NCBI RefSeq assembly: GCF_000424145.1
Contig: NZ_AUJI01000028.1
Span: 1-64,000 of the forward strand
Source of the DNA: Butyrivibrio sp. AC2005
GTDB taxonomy: Bacteria > Bacillota > Clostridia > Lachnospirales > Lachnospiraceae
Reading direction: 5' to 3'
Length of the DNA stretch: 64,000 nt
The notes beneath the pieces were generated by a model, which ran no database searches, was not told the origin of the DNA, and saw only the letters and a program-made list of their open reading frames with translations. This document shows positions 25,754 through 35,538 of the stretch, one piece after another. Every line of letters starts with the position of its first letter. Positions within the stretch are counted from its first letter, which is position 1. A program made the translations under genes and the position numbers.

Positions 25754-27312
25754 AATGCCCTCAATAACTTTCCTTCTTCATTATTTTTGTATCCATGTTG
25801 ATCCTGCGTTTGTGCAGCTTTTTTATCCGAGATATTTTTCTGGATTTCTTCCATTTTTTCATAGGTGATGGATGAGTTCTTCATTGCGACCAATGTACAT
25901 ATCCAGCCAATAATAGGGAAACCTATCATTAACGCTACCGTCATGAGCCTGACACCCCATGTAAGCGGATCTCCCTGTTGAGGAGCAGTTGTTGTATACC
26001 CTATAAATCCAACACACAGCGTCGCAATAGTAGCACCAAATGAAGAGACAATCTTATCGATGAAGCTGTAGGTAGCAGAAACTGTTGCCGGCATGTACTT
26101 TCCTGAGCGGTCCATTTCATAATCAACCACATCCATTCTTAAATGGCTGGTTGCAACAGAGACCACCATTTTCACTGCATTGTTACCAAAGTTAAACAAC
26201 ACATATGTTACTGCCATCATAATCGCACCTGTGGTAATATTGCCGCTGAATATACCTCCTACCAGCTGTGTCGGTGCAAAAAGAAGATAAGCAGCATACG
26301 CTATGTTCATAATAATACAAATCTTCGTCCAGCTGATCATTACTGCGCGGCTTCCTTTTCTGCCGGCTATCCTTGCTCCAATAATTGCAAATATGATGGA
26401 TGGCAGCATAGCAGCTGCTGATAAAATCGAGGAAATCGCCATTGAACCAATCATGATTCCGTTAAGCATTGTCGATACAACTGCAGCTGATCCGATAGTC
26501 TGAGCAAGCTTATCTGAAGTCGCTGCCACAATAAATCTCTGAAGCTCCTTATTATCCTTTATAAGTGCAACCATATCTTTAATTCCCGGTTTTGCATCAG
26601 ATGAATCTGCAGACTTTATACCCTCAAAATTTTCAGGAATGTCATAGGGAGCAATTCCTATACATGCAAGAATGTAGAAGAACAATGATACGAATATTGC
26701 TACAACATTGTATGTTCCAAAATACTCTGTTCCCTGAATATTATTGAATCTCGGAAGAATCACAGCTGATGCAACAACACCCATTATCATAGGAAAAAGG
26801 TATGCATAAGCCGTGCTCCATACTCCGATCGTAGGTCTCTGTTTGGGATCGTTCGTAAGAATACTCATATTAATCTGCCCAGCTATGCTCACAAATGTAT
26901 AGCCAATAATGTAGATTGCATAACACAGAATAAAATACGCAATACCTGCTCCACCGGTTAAATCCATCTTTGGTCCAATGTTACACATAAGGGTTGTGGA
27001 AAGAGCCATTATCAGCCATCCAAACATTATGGAAAAGCGTACCTTTCCATATCTTGAATTGAATCTTTCAAGAAAATAAGCGATTATCGGATCCGTTATC
27101 CCATCGAGTAACCTGGATCCTGTAATAATAAGTCCTGTTACAGCAACAAGAATTCCAAAGTTTGCATTGCCTATATAAGTTGCGCCATTCATAAGCAAAT
27201 AGAATGCCATCTGCCCCGCTCCTGTCATCATAGATAGCGCTATGTGCCAGGTCTTGGCCTTTTTATACATAACTCCATTTTCTTCTCTTATCAGAGATTT
27301 ATCCTTTGCCAT
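25750..27312 (-). CDS. GPH-family glycoside:cation symporter (MFS)
   Basis: 520 residues with about twelve membrane helices. The loop after helix 2 has the GPH pattern (DGITDPIIAYFLERFNSRYGKVR). This family imports glycosides, pentosides or hexuronides with Na+ or H+. First gene of the operon, so the intact glycoside is probably taken up and then cut by GH78, GH2 and GH1 in the cytosol. A hydrophilic C-terminal tail (about 485-520) is unremarkable. Divergent from the AraC regulator gene. Confidence 0.88.
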   Translation of the reverse strand: MAKDKSLIREENGVMYKKAKTWHIALSMMTGAGQMAFYLLMNGATYIGNANFGILVAVTGLIITGSRLLDGITDPIIAYFLERFNSRYGKVRFSIMFGWLIMALSTTLMCNIGPKMDLTGGAGIAYFILCYAIYIIGYTFVSIAGQINMSILTNDPKQRPTIGVWSTAYAYLFPMIMGVVASAVILPRFNNIQGTEYFGTYNVVAIFVSLFFYILACIGIAPYDIPENFEGIKSADSSDAKPGIKDMVALIKDNKELQRFIVAATSDKLAQTIGSAAVVSTMLNGIMIGSMAISSILSAAAMLPSIIFAIIGARIAGRKGSRAVMISWTKICIIMNIAYAAYLLFAPTQLVGGIFSGNITTGAIMMAVTYVLFNFGNNAVKMVVSVATSHLRMDVVDYEMDRSGKYMPATVSATYSFIDKIVSSFGATIATLCVGFIGYTTTAPQQGDPLTWGVRLMTVALMIGFPIIGWICTLVAMKNSSITYEKMEEIQKNISDKKAAQTQDQHGYKNNEEGKLLRAL

Positions 27313-27395
27313 CTGTATTCCCCTTTCAACTGCTGTTTTTTACTAACGAAAGCTTTCCTTCTTAAGCAATACTATCATTTGACGTTATTTGTAGT

Positions 27396-27429
27396 TAGTA
27401 TTATTTTATTATTAATAGTATTATTTTAT
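27396..27429. promoter_or_regulatory. Direct-repeat candidate operator for the AraC regulator
   Basis: TAGTATTATTTTAT occurs at 27396-27409 and again at 27416-27429, 20 bp or two helix turns apart, between the divergent GPH and AraC genes. The sequence is AT-rich, so chance repetition cannot be excluded. Confidence 0.35.
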
Positions 27430-27458
27430 CCTCTTTATGATTATTGTCAGGAGAAACT

Positions 27459-28661
27459 ATGGATTACGCTTTATTTCAAACAATTCTTGAAAATATATTG
27501 GGAGTTAGCTGTGAAGATGTCACAGACATGTCTTCTTCTCTTGAAATTTTCGAGAAAAAAAATTGTTTTAGCAGTCACCTGCAGCCCATGTTTACAAAAG
27601 ACGCGCTTCATTACCTCTTAAACGCATCAGATCGGGATACCATATATGAAATCATTGATTCCATCGGTGTCTGCGCCTGCTTTTTTGAATTCAATGATCA
27701 CAGATTCATTCTTGGCCCATATGTAAAGGATGAATATTCTGATATTAAGGCAGAGACTCTTTTGGCTCAGTATAATGAGCCTTCATCCAAATCAATACCA
27801 TTAAAGCTGTACTATACAGGCTTTCCAATCTGTTACACTGATCAGCTCACAAAAATAATAAATAACTGTATTATCTCTTTTGCTCCGGAAATAACAGAAT
27901 ACACATACAGACGTTTATCGGGATTTATTCAGGGTGAAACTGAATCTTTTGAATCTCACGAATACAAAGAAAAGAACTATAGCGAGATTTACAAACGATA
28001 CGATGCTGAAAAAAGATTTCTTTCAATGATAAAAAATGGCGATACAGAAAACCTGCTATCTGCTTTTAGTGCCATGAAATCAGGTAATCTACTGGCTGCA
28101 TTTCCAAAAGAGACTATGTCTTACTATGCCTCCGGATCAGGAATTGCCATTCTTCGCGCACTTTCCAGAAAAGCAGCTGAAGAATCCGGTCTTTCCGTTA
28201 TCACGATCGATACTATAACACAAAAATATATTCAGCTTGGCACAAAAACAGCAAACCGCGACCTTCAGACAAAATATCTTATCGATATGATAAAAGAACT
28301 TACGGAAGCAGTTCACGATTTTCGCCTGTCTGCAGGAGGGTACTCTCCCGCGATACAAAAAGCCCTTGAATACATAGGTCTTAATCTCAGCGAAAAAATA
28401 ACCTCGGAAGATATTGCAAACAAAACAAACCTCTCTGTCTCCTATCTTCTTAGACTCTTTAAAGAAGAAATCGGAGATACCATTACAGGATATATTGCGA
28501 AAAAAAGATGTCAAAAAGCTGCTGAACTCCTTAGAGAGTCATCACTCCCCATTCAGGAAATCAGCAGCTTTGTAGGATACCCGGACAACAATTATTTTGT
28601 CAAAGTCTTTAAAAGGTTCTATTCTGTTTCCCCTTCTGTATACAGAAGCAGGAAGGACTAA
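27459..28661 (+). CDS. AraC-family transcriptional regulator of the glycoside operon
   Basis: 400 residues from ATG 27459 (CAGGAGA upstream); TTG 27444 would leave no room for a ribosome site. The N-terminal about 290 residues have no recognised effector domain. The C-terminal AraC DNA-binding domain (about 300-398) shows both helix-turn-helix motifs: ITSEDIANKTNLSVSYLLRL and IQEISSFVGYPDNNYFVKVF. Divergent from the GPH-GH operon, so probably its activator. The 145-bp gap holds two copies of TAGTATTATTTTAT (27396-27409, 27416-27429), 20 bp apart, a plausible direct-repeat operator. Confidence 0.85.
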   Translation: MDYALFQTILENILGVSCEDVTDMSSSLEIFEKKNCFSSHLQPMFTKDALHYLLNASDRDTIYEIIDSIGVCACFFEFNDHRFILGPYVKDEYSDIKAETLLAQYNEPSSKSIPLKLYYTGFPICYTDQLTKIINNCIISFAPEITEYTYRRLSGFIQGETESFESHEYKEKNYSEIYKRYDAEKRFLSMIKNGDTENLLSAFSAMKSGNLLAAFPKETMSYYASGSGIAILRALSRKAAEESGLSVITIDTITQKYIQLGTKTANRDLQTKYLIDMIKELTEAVHDFRLSAGGYSPAIQKALEYIGLNLSEKITSEDIANKTNLSVSYLLRLFKEEIGDTITGYIAKKRCQKAAELLRESSLPIQEISSFVGYPDNNYFVKVFKRFYSVSPSVYRSRKD

Positions 28662-28685
28662 TGTTTTGATGAGCAAGACAGAACA

Positions 28686-29408
28686 CTAAGCAACCCCCAT
28701 TACAATATACATTACATAGATTGAAATAGTGCTTACCACCGGGACAGTTACAGTATCATAACCATTTTTTGTTACAAGTTCAGTTATAGCAGCAAGTGGC
28801 GCAGCCACTATTACAGCAGGAATGCATATTTCAAGAGGAACATTACCAACAATCAAAAGACTTGCCATTCCAAATATGAACGCAATGAATGACATTGCTG
28901 CCGTACCTTCCCAGCTCTTTTTGTGGTCAACACTCTTAAAACGCAGCACCTTATGTTTTCCAAACCTTTTTCCAATAAGAGCCGCCGCTGCATCACCGAA
29001 TCCCCACATGAGAATAGCAGCTACTGCAAGCTCTTTTCTTCCAATAATTCCCCAACTGAGAATAATGATCAGTGCCATGGTTCCAAAAAGCTGAATAAGG
29101 CTTGATTTAAGCTCCCCAGGCCTTCTCTCAGACATAAGCGCCGTGAATTTCTCATTCTTACTTGATATAAGTAGTCCCGGATACATCATCAGTATCACTA
29201 CTATTGGAATAACAGCCGCCGCAATCCATACCTTCGCAGCATAAATCATCACTATAACTGACGAAAATGCCACAAAATGAAAAAGCTTTCTAAAGAGTTC
29301 TTTTGGAAGTTTTACAATTCGGTTGACTCCAAAAAGCAATGCAGCAACAGAAAACATATAAATTAAAAAGTATTTAAGTCCGTTTAAAACATCAAATAGT
29401 ATCTCCAT
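28686..29408 (-). CDS. Polyprenol/phytol kinase or CDP-diglyceride synthase-like membrane protein
   Basis: 240 residues with about seven membrane helices. The segment FGKRFGKHKVLRFKSVDHKKSWEG-type pattern (about 148-172) matches the CdsA/dolichol kinase/phytol kinase superfamily, where the last part binds CTP and metal. Expected to use CTP to phosphorylate an isoprenoid alcohol or a diacylglycerol. Closest in size to the SEC59/VTE5 kinase group. Starts 22 bp after the MATE gene and is probably co-transcribed with it. Confidence 0.75.
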   Translation of the reverse strand: MEILFDVLNGLKYFLIYMFSVAALLFGVNRIVKLPKELFRKLFHFVAFSSVIVMIYAAKVWIAAAVIPIVVILMMYPGLLISSKNEKFTALMSERRPGELKSSLIQLFGTMALIIILSWGIIGRKELAVAAILMWGFGDAAAALIGKRFGKHKVLRFKSVDHKKSWEGTAAMSFIAFIFGMASLLIVGNVPLEICIPAVIVAAPLAAITELVTKNGYDTVTVPVVSTISIYVMYIVMGVA

Positions 29409-29429
29409 TTCTCGTTACCTCTCTCAATA

Positions 29430-30839
29430 TTATGATAAACTTGCAATTGTTTTTCCTGAATCGTCAACTTCTCTTCTATTCGCTTTGTTTGAAACATGGT
29501 TCTTTCCTGATATTCTTTTCCATTCACAGATCATGCAAATGCAAGATATGATTATTGCTCCGAAATCTGCTACCACATAAGCCAGTCTTATTCCAATAAA
29601 GCCATAAATCTTTTCCAAAATAAAAAGCATTGGTGTAAGTAAGAGCCCTTTTTGAAGTACAGAAATAAAAGTAGCTTTCATGGCTGAACCGGTAGCCTGC
29701 AGGAAATTTGTTCCAAGGAAAAAGAAGCCAAGAAACGGGGAACTAATCATTAGTACTGTCAGGATACCCTCTGAAATTACTGCAACTGCCTGTTCTTTCA
29801 AAAACAATGCGATTATGCTGCTCCTTAATACCACAACTAAAACCGTGGTAATGGCTCCAACTGATGAAGTAAGAATCAATAAGATTTTCATTACTCCTGC
29901 AAGCTTTTTCCTGTTACCTGCGCCGTAGTTATAGGAAAGCAGGGGCTGTGCTCCCATGCATATTCCCATGAGTATCATTACAATAATCATATTCACTCTT
30001 CCGGCTGCGGCATTCGCTGCAATTGAGTCTGAACCGTATTTTGCCAAAAGCTGATTGGCAAAGGAATTAGATAATCCTGAGAGCAATGTACTGACTGCAT
30101 TTGGAAGTCCAAGCGCCATAACAGAAAGAATATATGCCGGTTTTATAATAGCGTAATGCGGCTTCATGTTGAGAACTACCGCCTTCTTTTTCATGTACAA
30201 TCCGTAATAAACTGTTGCTGCCATATTGCCGATTACTGTTGCTATAGCTGCACCTGTAACTCCCATTCCCAAAACGAGTATGAAGATGGGATCCAGGATT
30301 ATGTTTATTATTGTCCCCATGAGATTTCCTATCAGCCCCTCTTTCATCGCGCCTTCAGCTCTCATGACCTGTGCAAGCATATTTGTAAGAAGCAGGAAAG
30401 GTGCACCCATTGCAAGGATGATCATATAGTTTCTTGCGTATCCTTCAATATCTGTAGTGGCTCCCAGGAAAGCAAGCAGAGGCTTGTTAAGCACTATTAT
30501 CACTGCTCCCGAAACAATTCCAAGTATGACCGCTGTCCACATACACAGTGATGAAACCATTTTTGCATGCTCCAGGTCTTTTGCTCCCAAATCCTTTGAT
30601 ATAATTACTGTCCCACCGCCTGAAATAAGCATGGCAACGGCCATAATTATATTAAATATGGGACTAACCACCGAAACTGCAGCAACCTGCGCTGTATCCC
30701 CGGTCTGTCCGACAAATATCATATCAGCCATGTTATATATGAGCATGACCATTATGGCGATAAGAGCCGGAATAACCATCTTTAATACCGAAGCCCACAG
30801 ATTATCACTCTCATAAACCTTCATCTGTTTATCTTTCAT
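29430..30839 (-). CDS. MATE family multidrug efflux transporter
   Basis: 469 residues from ATG 30839 (GAGGGAG upstream); the longer open frame to 30947 lacks a ribosome site and enters the divergent promoter region. About twelve membrane helices in two MatE halves (conserved P-x-I and MADMIFVGQ in helix 2). Exports drugs or cations with Na+ or H+ exchange. Divergent from a TetR gene that probably controls it, and followed by the CTP-dependent kinase-like gene. Confidence 0.88.
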   Translation of the reverse strand: MKDKQMKVYESDNLWASVLKMVIPALIAIMVMLIYNMADMIFVGQTGDTAQVAAVSVVSPIFNIIMAVAMLISGGGTVIISKDLGAKDLEHAKMVSSLCMWTAVILGIVSGAVIIVLNKPLLAFLGATTDIEGYARNYMIILAMGAPFLLLTNMLAQVMRAEGAMKEGLIGNLMGTIINIILDPIFILVLGMGVTGAAIATVIGNMAATVYYGLYMKKKAVVLNMKPHYAIIKPAYILSVMALGLPNAVSTLLSGLSNSFANQLLAKYGSDSIAANAAAGRVNMIIVMILMGICMGAQPLLSYNYGAGNRKKLAGVMKILLILTSSVGAITTVLVVVLRSSIIALFLKEQAVAVISEGILTVLMISSPFLGFFFLGTNFLQATGSAMKATFISVLQKGLLLTPMLFILEKIYGFIGIRLAYVVADFGAIIISCICMICEWKRISGKNHVSNKANRREVDDSGKTIASLS

Positions 30840-30883
30840 TTCTCCCTCTTTTCCCAATAATATACTATTGATATTTAATGTAC

Positions 30884-30978
30884 ATTTGTTTATTATCTTG
30901 TTGTGTGATTGATTATAGAAAGAGCAAAACTCTTTTTCAATCATCAATATCAGCTCAAACGTTACTTAATAAACAAAT
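30884..30978. promoter_or_regulatory. Inverted 12-mers between MATE and TetR genes
   Basis: ATTTGTTTATTA (30884-30895) and its exact complement TAATAAACAAAT (30967-30978) stand just before each of the two divergent genes, in the same orientation relative to each. Candidate binding sites for the TetR protein. Confidence 0.45.
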
Positions 30979-30987
30979 TGGGGAGAA

Positions 30988-31575
30988 GTGTTGATTATGT
31001 CACAGAAAATTAATAAAAAAGAAGACAGAAGAATAAGATATACAAAAATGAGAATCCGAACTGCATTTCATGAACTTATACAGGAAATGGATCATGAAAA
31101 GATAACAGTAACTGCCATCTGCAATCGCGCTGAGATAAACAGAGCAACCTTTTATAAATACTATCTGGATGTTCCGGATCTCGTAGATAAACTCCAGGAC
31201 GAGACAATAAATGAACTGGCAGAAAAGCTGGATTTTACAGCAAAAAACAATACAACGGAAGAGTTTCTGATTGAGACACTTGCCTTTATAAAAAATAACA
31301 GCGATGGACATTCCAATCTTATCTCAGTTACCCCATCAGGTGCTTCCTCTTTTACTGATAAGATTTCAAGGCTGGTATATTGCAAGTTTTCATCTTTTAT
31401 CGAACCTATGATACCGATAAAATCAAACATTGAAAAAGTAGTCGTCTTTTCATATATTGCTGCCGGAAGCGCAGGCGTCATAGATTATTGGATCAGAACC
31501 GGATACAAGGAAAATGAGAAATCAATCGCAAAGAAGATTTCTTTGTTAGCTTCAGCAACCCTTAAATGTCTGTAA
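30988..31575 (+). CDS. TetR-family regulator
   Basis: 195 residues. N-terminal TetR helix-turn-helix (TRMRIRTAFHELIQE-like opening, then ITVTAICNRAEINRATFYKYYLDVPDL, about residues 35-62); the C-terminal part is the AcrR/TetR_C_33 type seen in Firmicutes. Start is GTG 30988, TTG 30991 or ATG 30997; GGGGAG (30980-30985) suits the TTG or ATG best. Divergent from the MATE gene, so probably its repressor. Confidence 0.85.
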   Translation: MLIMSQKINKKEDRRIRYTKMRIRTAFHELIQEMDHEKITVTAICNRAEINRATFYKYYLDVPDLVDKLQDETINELAEKLDFTAKNNTTEEFLIETLAFIKNNSDGHSNLISVTPSGASSFTDKISRLVYCKFSSFIEPMIPIKSNIEKVVVFSYIAAGSAGVIDYWIRTGYKENEKSIAKKISLLASATLKCL

Positions 31576-32216
31576 TTGGAAGTTAAATTATTCTATATAA
31601 CTTACTATCGCATTATCCCGACAAATTCAATTGGAATTTGTCTTACTATTAGATGCCAGTTAGCGTATCTACTTTCATTGTCGGACATTCATGAACTCCC
31701 TTATATCTGTAAATGCAATAAAAATTAAGCTTTTTTTCGACAAAATACTAACGCATTTTTATGTAGTGCTTTTTGCAGCAGGCTATTTTAACCACTATCT
31801 TCTGCTGCTATTTCATTTTGACGCATTTGAAGCAGTCGCTTTTTACATCAACGGCCTACCGCTATTTCTGATCCACTAATATGCAGCAGAGATTTTAACC
31901 CATATCACTCTGCCGCATATTATCTCTTTCTTATTTGCGATAGAAAATATATTCTAAAATCAACTGCTGCAATCACCTATTTTCATATTTGTAGAAGACA
32001 TTACATCCAAATTTCAACTGCAATTATTCACTTTTTCTTCTCTTACAGCAGTGATTTTACGAAATATCTTTCAACACTAATGGTATGGTGACTCTCCATA
32101 TATCTTATCGAATCTTTAGAAAAAATCTATTAAAAACAGTACATTAATTATTCCCAAAACATGCTAGAATAATTGCATAGAACCATTTTTCAGAATCTGT
32201 TGAGGGGGATACGAAA
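31576..32216. other. 640-bp gap with no recognisable gene
   Basis: No coding frame with a ribosome site or family signal was found. From about 31765 to 32060 the stretch is rich in short CTGC/GCAG motifs spaced irregularly amid T-rich runs (for example GCAGCAGG, CTGCTGCT, GCAGCAGA, CTGCTGCA), on both strands. This could be a decayed gene or a structured RNA; neither is shown. The end (32150-32216) carries the promoter and the ribosome site of the next gene. Confidence 0.5.
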
Positions 32217-33569
32217 TTGAAAAATTTAAAGCGTTCAGTCATCAGTTTTTCTTTAGTTTTTTCACTAATCATTTTATCTACAGTCAATTGCATTACATAT
32301 GCTGCAAACAGTTCCAAATCGTTAACAAAACATTATGACACATATAAGGATTGGTGGATTTACGACGGAACAATTCCGGATGTCGTAAGTAAAGATTTTA
32401 AACCTGACAGCAAAACGCAAAAGTTCCTGGATGAAGCTGAAAAGAAGGGCATCGCTGACTTTGCTCCTGAAGATACCAATGGGTATGAAGGGAAAGGTGA
32501 TGTTTATTATAAGGTAATAGCCAAGACCCCTTCCTACACTTTATTCTTTGTTGGCGAGACTTGCAGGATGCTTCTGAAAACCGAAGATGCAAACTATGTA
32601 AGTATTGATGTACCGGCTGTTTCTATCCGTGGTATTTTTCCGGAATGTACTGAATACGATCTGGACAGTGACGGTGAACCTGAGCTTGTCATCAAACCTC
32701 ATATTCTGCATGGCACTGGCTACTTTGAAGAGTTTGTCCTCATTGCAGATCTGGATAAAAAGTCTAAATGTACCGTATACTTTTTGAATCCCGAAAAATA
32801 CATGGCAGATATTGCTGAGCATGTTGAAGCAAAGGAATCAAGTGGCAATGTATCACTTTACGTCGATGGTAAAAAGGAAGGAACAGAAGTCGCTTCATCG
32901 GATTTAAGTGATGACTTCAATCCGGGTCTTTATCTTGAAAATGTTATATATTTCAGAATATATGATGGCACAATATGGATAGGCGTAAATCCTATGTTTG
33001 ATGCAGCCAGCATGACAAGTCCGGATGTAATGGTCTGGTATCCCGTGACCTATGAAGGAGACGGCGATTATACCGGCGGCGAAATTGTATGCAGACCTTT
33101 CGGCTACGACCTTTATCAGAGGATTACCGAATCCTTCACAGAAGATGATCTGTACACTACCTGGGACAATCCGATTTTTGAAAAGCCGCTTCTTTTAACT
33201 GCAGAAAAGAAAGACAGCCTCGACAAGAGCAAGACCTATGATATAGAAGTTTCTGCCTGCAAAGTATCTATTATGAAAAATGGGAAGCTTTCAGAGATTG
33301 GAACAATTGAAAGCGCCGACAAAAATCCTGTTGCCATGTCTCCCGACGGAATTGTTGCAAAAGGCAATCACTTTTTATATGTATACGAAGCTACTCCGAA
33401 TTGCCGCGAACTCGTAATCAAGGATGGCGTTGAGGATAACACAATTAACAATTTCAGCAATCATAAGGGGTATATTCGAATCCGCAATGGAAAAGCCGAG
33501 CCCATTACAAAGAATGAATATGAGGCCATATATAAGACTTATGAAAATGCTGATTCTATAAAATTTTAG
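32217..33569 (+). CDS. Secreted protein, unknown function, calcium-loop-like motif
   Basis: 450 residues. TTG start at 32217 is supported by GAGGGGG 8 nt upstream and a good signal peptide (about 1-29, ends TYAA). A DLDSDGEPEL motif (about 145) resembles FG-GAP/VCBS calcium loops; the gene at 12120-13592 codes a protein with the same kind of motif. Otherwise beta-rich and not assigned. Probably released or wall-associated. Followed by a bidirectional terminator. Confidence 0.65.
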   Translation: MKNLKRSVISFSLVFSLIILSTVNCITYAANSSKSLTKHYDTYKDWWIYDGTIPDVVSKDFKPDSKTQKFLDEAEKKGIADFAPEDTNGYEGKGDVYYKVIAKTPSYTLFFVGETCRMLLKTEDANYVSIDVPAVSIRGIFPECTEYDLDSDGEPELVIKPHILHGTGYFEEFVLIADLDKKSKCTVYFLNPEKYMADIAEHVEAKESSGNVSLYVDGKKEGTEVASSDLSDDFNPGLYLENVIYFRIYDGTIWIGVNPMFDAASMTSPDVMVWYPVTYEGDGDYTGGEIVCRPFGYDLYQRITESFTEDDLYTTWDNPIFEKPLLLTAEKKDSLDKSKTYDIEVSACKVSIMKNGKLSEIGTIESADKNPVAMSPDGIVAKGNHFLYVYEATPNCRELVIKDGVEDNTINNFSNHKGYIRIRNGKAEPITKNEYEAIYKTYENADSIKF

Positions 33570-33590
33570 AACTAAATCGAGATAAAGCGA

Positions 33591-33619
33591 GAGCCTGCCA
33601 TCAATTAGCGGGCAGGCTC
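33591..33619. terminator. Bidirectional terminator between convergent genes
   Basis: Perfect 9-bp stem GAGCCTGCC (33591-33599) with GGCAGGCTC (33611-33619), loop 11 nt, between the ends of 32217-33569 and 33638-34405. Confidence 0.75.
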
Positions 33620-33637
33620 TTATCATAATCCTACTAG

Positions 33638-34405
33638 TTAAGCATTCATCTCATCAACTAAGCTTTTTGGCTTGACGGTCATTTCTACCCACGCAGGGAT
33701 AAAGCCACTTTTCACCGCATTCCTGGCAGATCTGATATTCGACCACGCAGAGCAATAAAACGGGACTTTTCCGCGATTAAGAATTTCCCTTGCCAATTTG
33801 CTTGTCAGTGCAGATGCAATCCCTTTTTGCCTGTATTCCGGCAGAACATCTACACCTATCTGCCACATATCATCGCAGTCAGCTGAACAAGCCGCAAAAC
33901 CTACCAGCCTGTCATTATCATATGCTCCTACACCCAATACATCCAGATGCTTTCGATCCTTACAGAGTGCATTGCTCCATTCCGGCAGGTACAATTCTTT
34001 AAAGTCCTCCTGAACAAGTATGCGTGTTTCGTACAGACAATCCATATCACCTATCTTGTTTACATCAGGAAGATAATACTCCGCCATAAAGCATACTTCA
34101 TACCCTCGTTCTGCCAATCTCTCATTAAGCCAATGCATATTCGGCGTCTCAAAACAATGGTAAAACTCAAATTTGCCAATATACTCAGTCACCAGATCTG
34201 ATACTTCTTCTGTAGTAGCTGCAACGATGTTACTCCCATAGGAAACAAAATTGCATATAATTGGCTCTTTATAGTATTTTCGCGCATTCTTTCCCAAATA
34301 AAAGGGAACAACAATATTCTTATCTGATAAAAAATCATTTGCCTGACAACCTATATCCTCTGCAGATTGCCTTAATGCTATTTCCTTTATCTCACTGTTA
34401 GTCAT
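33638..34405 (-). CDS. GNAT-family N-acetyltransferase
   Basis: 255 residues. The C-terminal half is a GNAT domain: WQIGVDVLPEYRQKGIASALTSKL (about 182-205) gives strand 4 and the acetyl-CoA loop Q/R-x-x-G-x-A. The N-terminal half lacks an obvious partner fold. Acetylates an unknown small molecule or protein in the cytosol. ATG 34405 follows GAGGT. The next gene (34470) reads the same way after 64 bp. Confidence 0.8.
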   Translation of the reverse strand: MTNSEIKEIALRQSAEDIGCQANDFLSDKNIVVPFYLGKNARKYYKEPIICNFVSYGSNIVAATTEEVSDLVTEYIGKFEFYHCFETPNMHWLNERLAERGYEVCFMAEYYLPDVNKIGDMDCLYETRILVQEDFKELYLPEWSNALCKDRKHLDVLGVGAYDNDRLVGFAACSADCDDMWQIGVDVLPEYRQKGIASALTSKLAREILNRGKVPFYCSAWSNIRSARNAVKSGFIPAWVEMTVKPKSLVDEMNA

Positions 34406-34469
34406 TGGTCAAACCTCATTTTTTTCATCACATAGCCCCCATAACACACAACAAAACAGTGCTGTCATT

Positions 34470-35318
34470 TTACCTGCTCTTTAGCCATGAATCTTTTAAA
34501 AGAAGCTTTTCTGCAGCTTTCCTTCCTGCATTATATACCCTGTCGAGTTCCGCGGGATCTTTTTCAAGCGGTTTTATGTTAAGGGGGTCTTCCGGTCGGA
34601 TAACCAGTACATCCCCTGTTTTCTCACGTTCACGTACATATTGTTTTTCCTTATTATACATAAGGTATCTGTTCTCTATTGCTTCAACAAATTTGGGATA
34701 ACGTCTGTATACCCGTTTTATAAGCCACATGAAGCTCTGTTTTTTCTTTACAAAGTCATAGGGCTGAGTTTCAACAACAAGTATATGGTCAAATCCCTTA
34801 TCTTCCATGAACTTTAGAGGGATTGAATCAGCTGTCCCTCCGTCGAGAAATTTTCTTCCATCAATCTCTACGATTCTTGAAGCAAGTGGCATGGACGCTG
34901 ATGCCCGAATCCATGTGATGTCTTCCGACAATCCATCATAGCACTTATGATAAGCTGCTTCCCCTGTTTCGAGGTCTGTCACTACGACATAGAATTCCAT
35001 AGGATTCTCCATAAAAGCCTTGTCATCCCACAGGTCGAGTTTATATGGCAATTCATTATAGCAAAACTCTGCTCCGAACAAATCTCCGGTCTTTATCCAC
35101 GATGAAATGCTTTTATACCGCTTATCTGCTGAATATTTCTTGTTGTATCTTAATGGTCTTCCTATCTGCCTGGATTTAATATTACATCCAAAGGTGGCTC
35201 CTGCAGAAACTCCGATACCACCGTCAAAGTTTATTCCATTCTCCATGAGGACATCTATTACTCCGCAGGTAAAAAGTCCTCTGAGGGCACCGCCCTCCAT
35301 CACAATTGCAGTCTTCAT
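34470..35318 (-). CDS. Patatin-like phospholipase (YjjU/RssA type)
   Basis: 282 residues. Oxyanion segment EGGALRG (8-14), nucleophile elbow GVSAG (S38) and the catalytic Asp in DGGTADSIP (about 157). Hydrolyses acyl esters of lipids; the substrate is unknown. No signal peptide, so cytosolic or membrane-face. Short C-terminal helical part rich in basic residues. No clear functional link with its neighbours. Confidence 0.88.
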   Translation of the reverse strand: MKTAIVMEGGALRGLFTCGVIDVLMENGINFDGGIGVSAGATFGCNIKSRQIGRPLRYNKKYSADKRYKSISSWIKTGDLFGAEFCYNELPYKLDLWDDKAFMENPMEFYVVVTDLETGEAAYHKCYDGLSEDITWIRASASMPLASRIVEIDGRKFLDGGTADSIPLKFMEDKGFDHILVVETQPYDFVKKKQSFMWLIKRVYRRYPKFVEAIENRYLMYNKEKQYVREREKTGDVLVIRPEDPLNIKPLEKDPAELDRVYNAGRKAAEKLLLKDSWLKSR

Positions 35319-35468
35319 ATATATAAATTATCCCCTATATCTTCATGTTCTCATAAACAATCAAATCATATCCAAACTATTTTAGCACAGAAATAGTATA
35401 AAGATTCTATTCATCATTCTTTCTTTTCACAATTGCAGAAACTTTTGCACTTGGTGCATTTTAGGCAT

Positions 35469-35518
35469 GAAAAAACAGCCCAAGCCAAAAGCCACTATGC
35501 TTTAAACTTGGACTGTTT
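35469..35518 (-). terminator. Terminator after the VOC gene
   Basis: Stem AAACAGCCCAAG (35473-35484) with CTTGGACTGTTT (35507-35518), one mismatch, then a T run on the minus strand. Confidence 0.75.
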
Positions 35519-35538
35519 ACTTCATTTTTTCTTATCCA

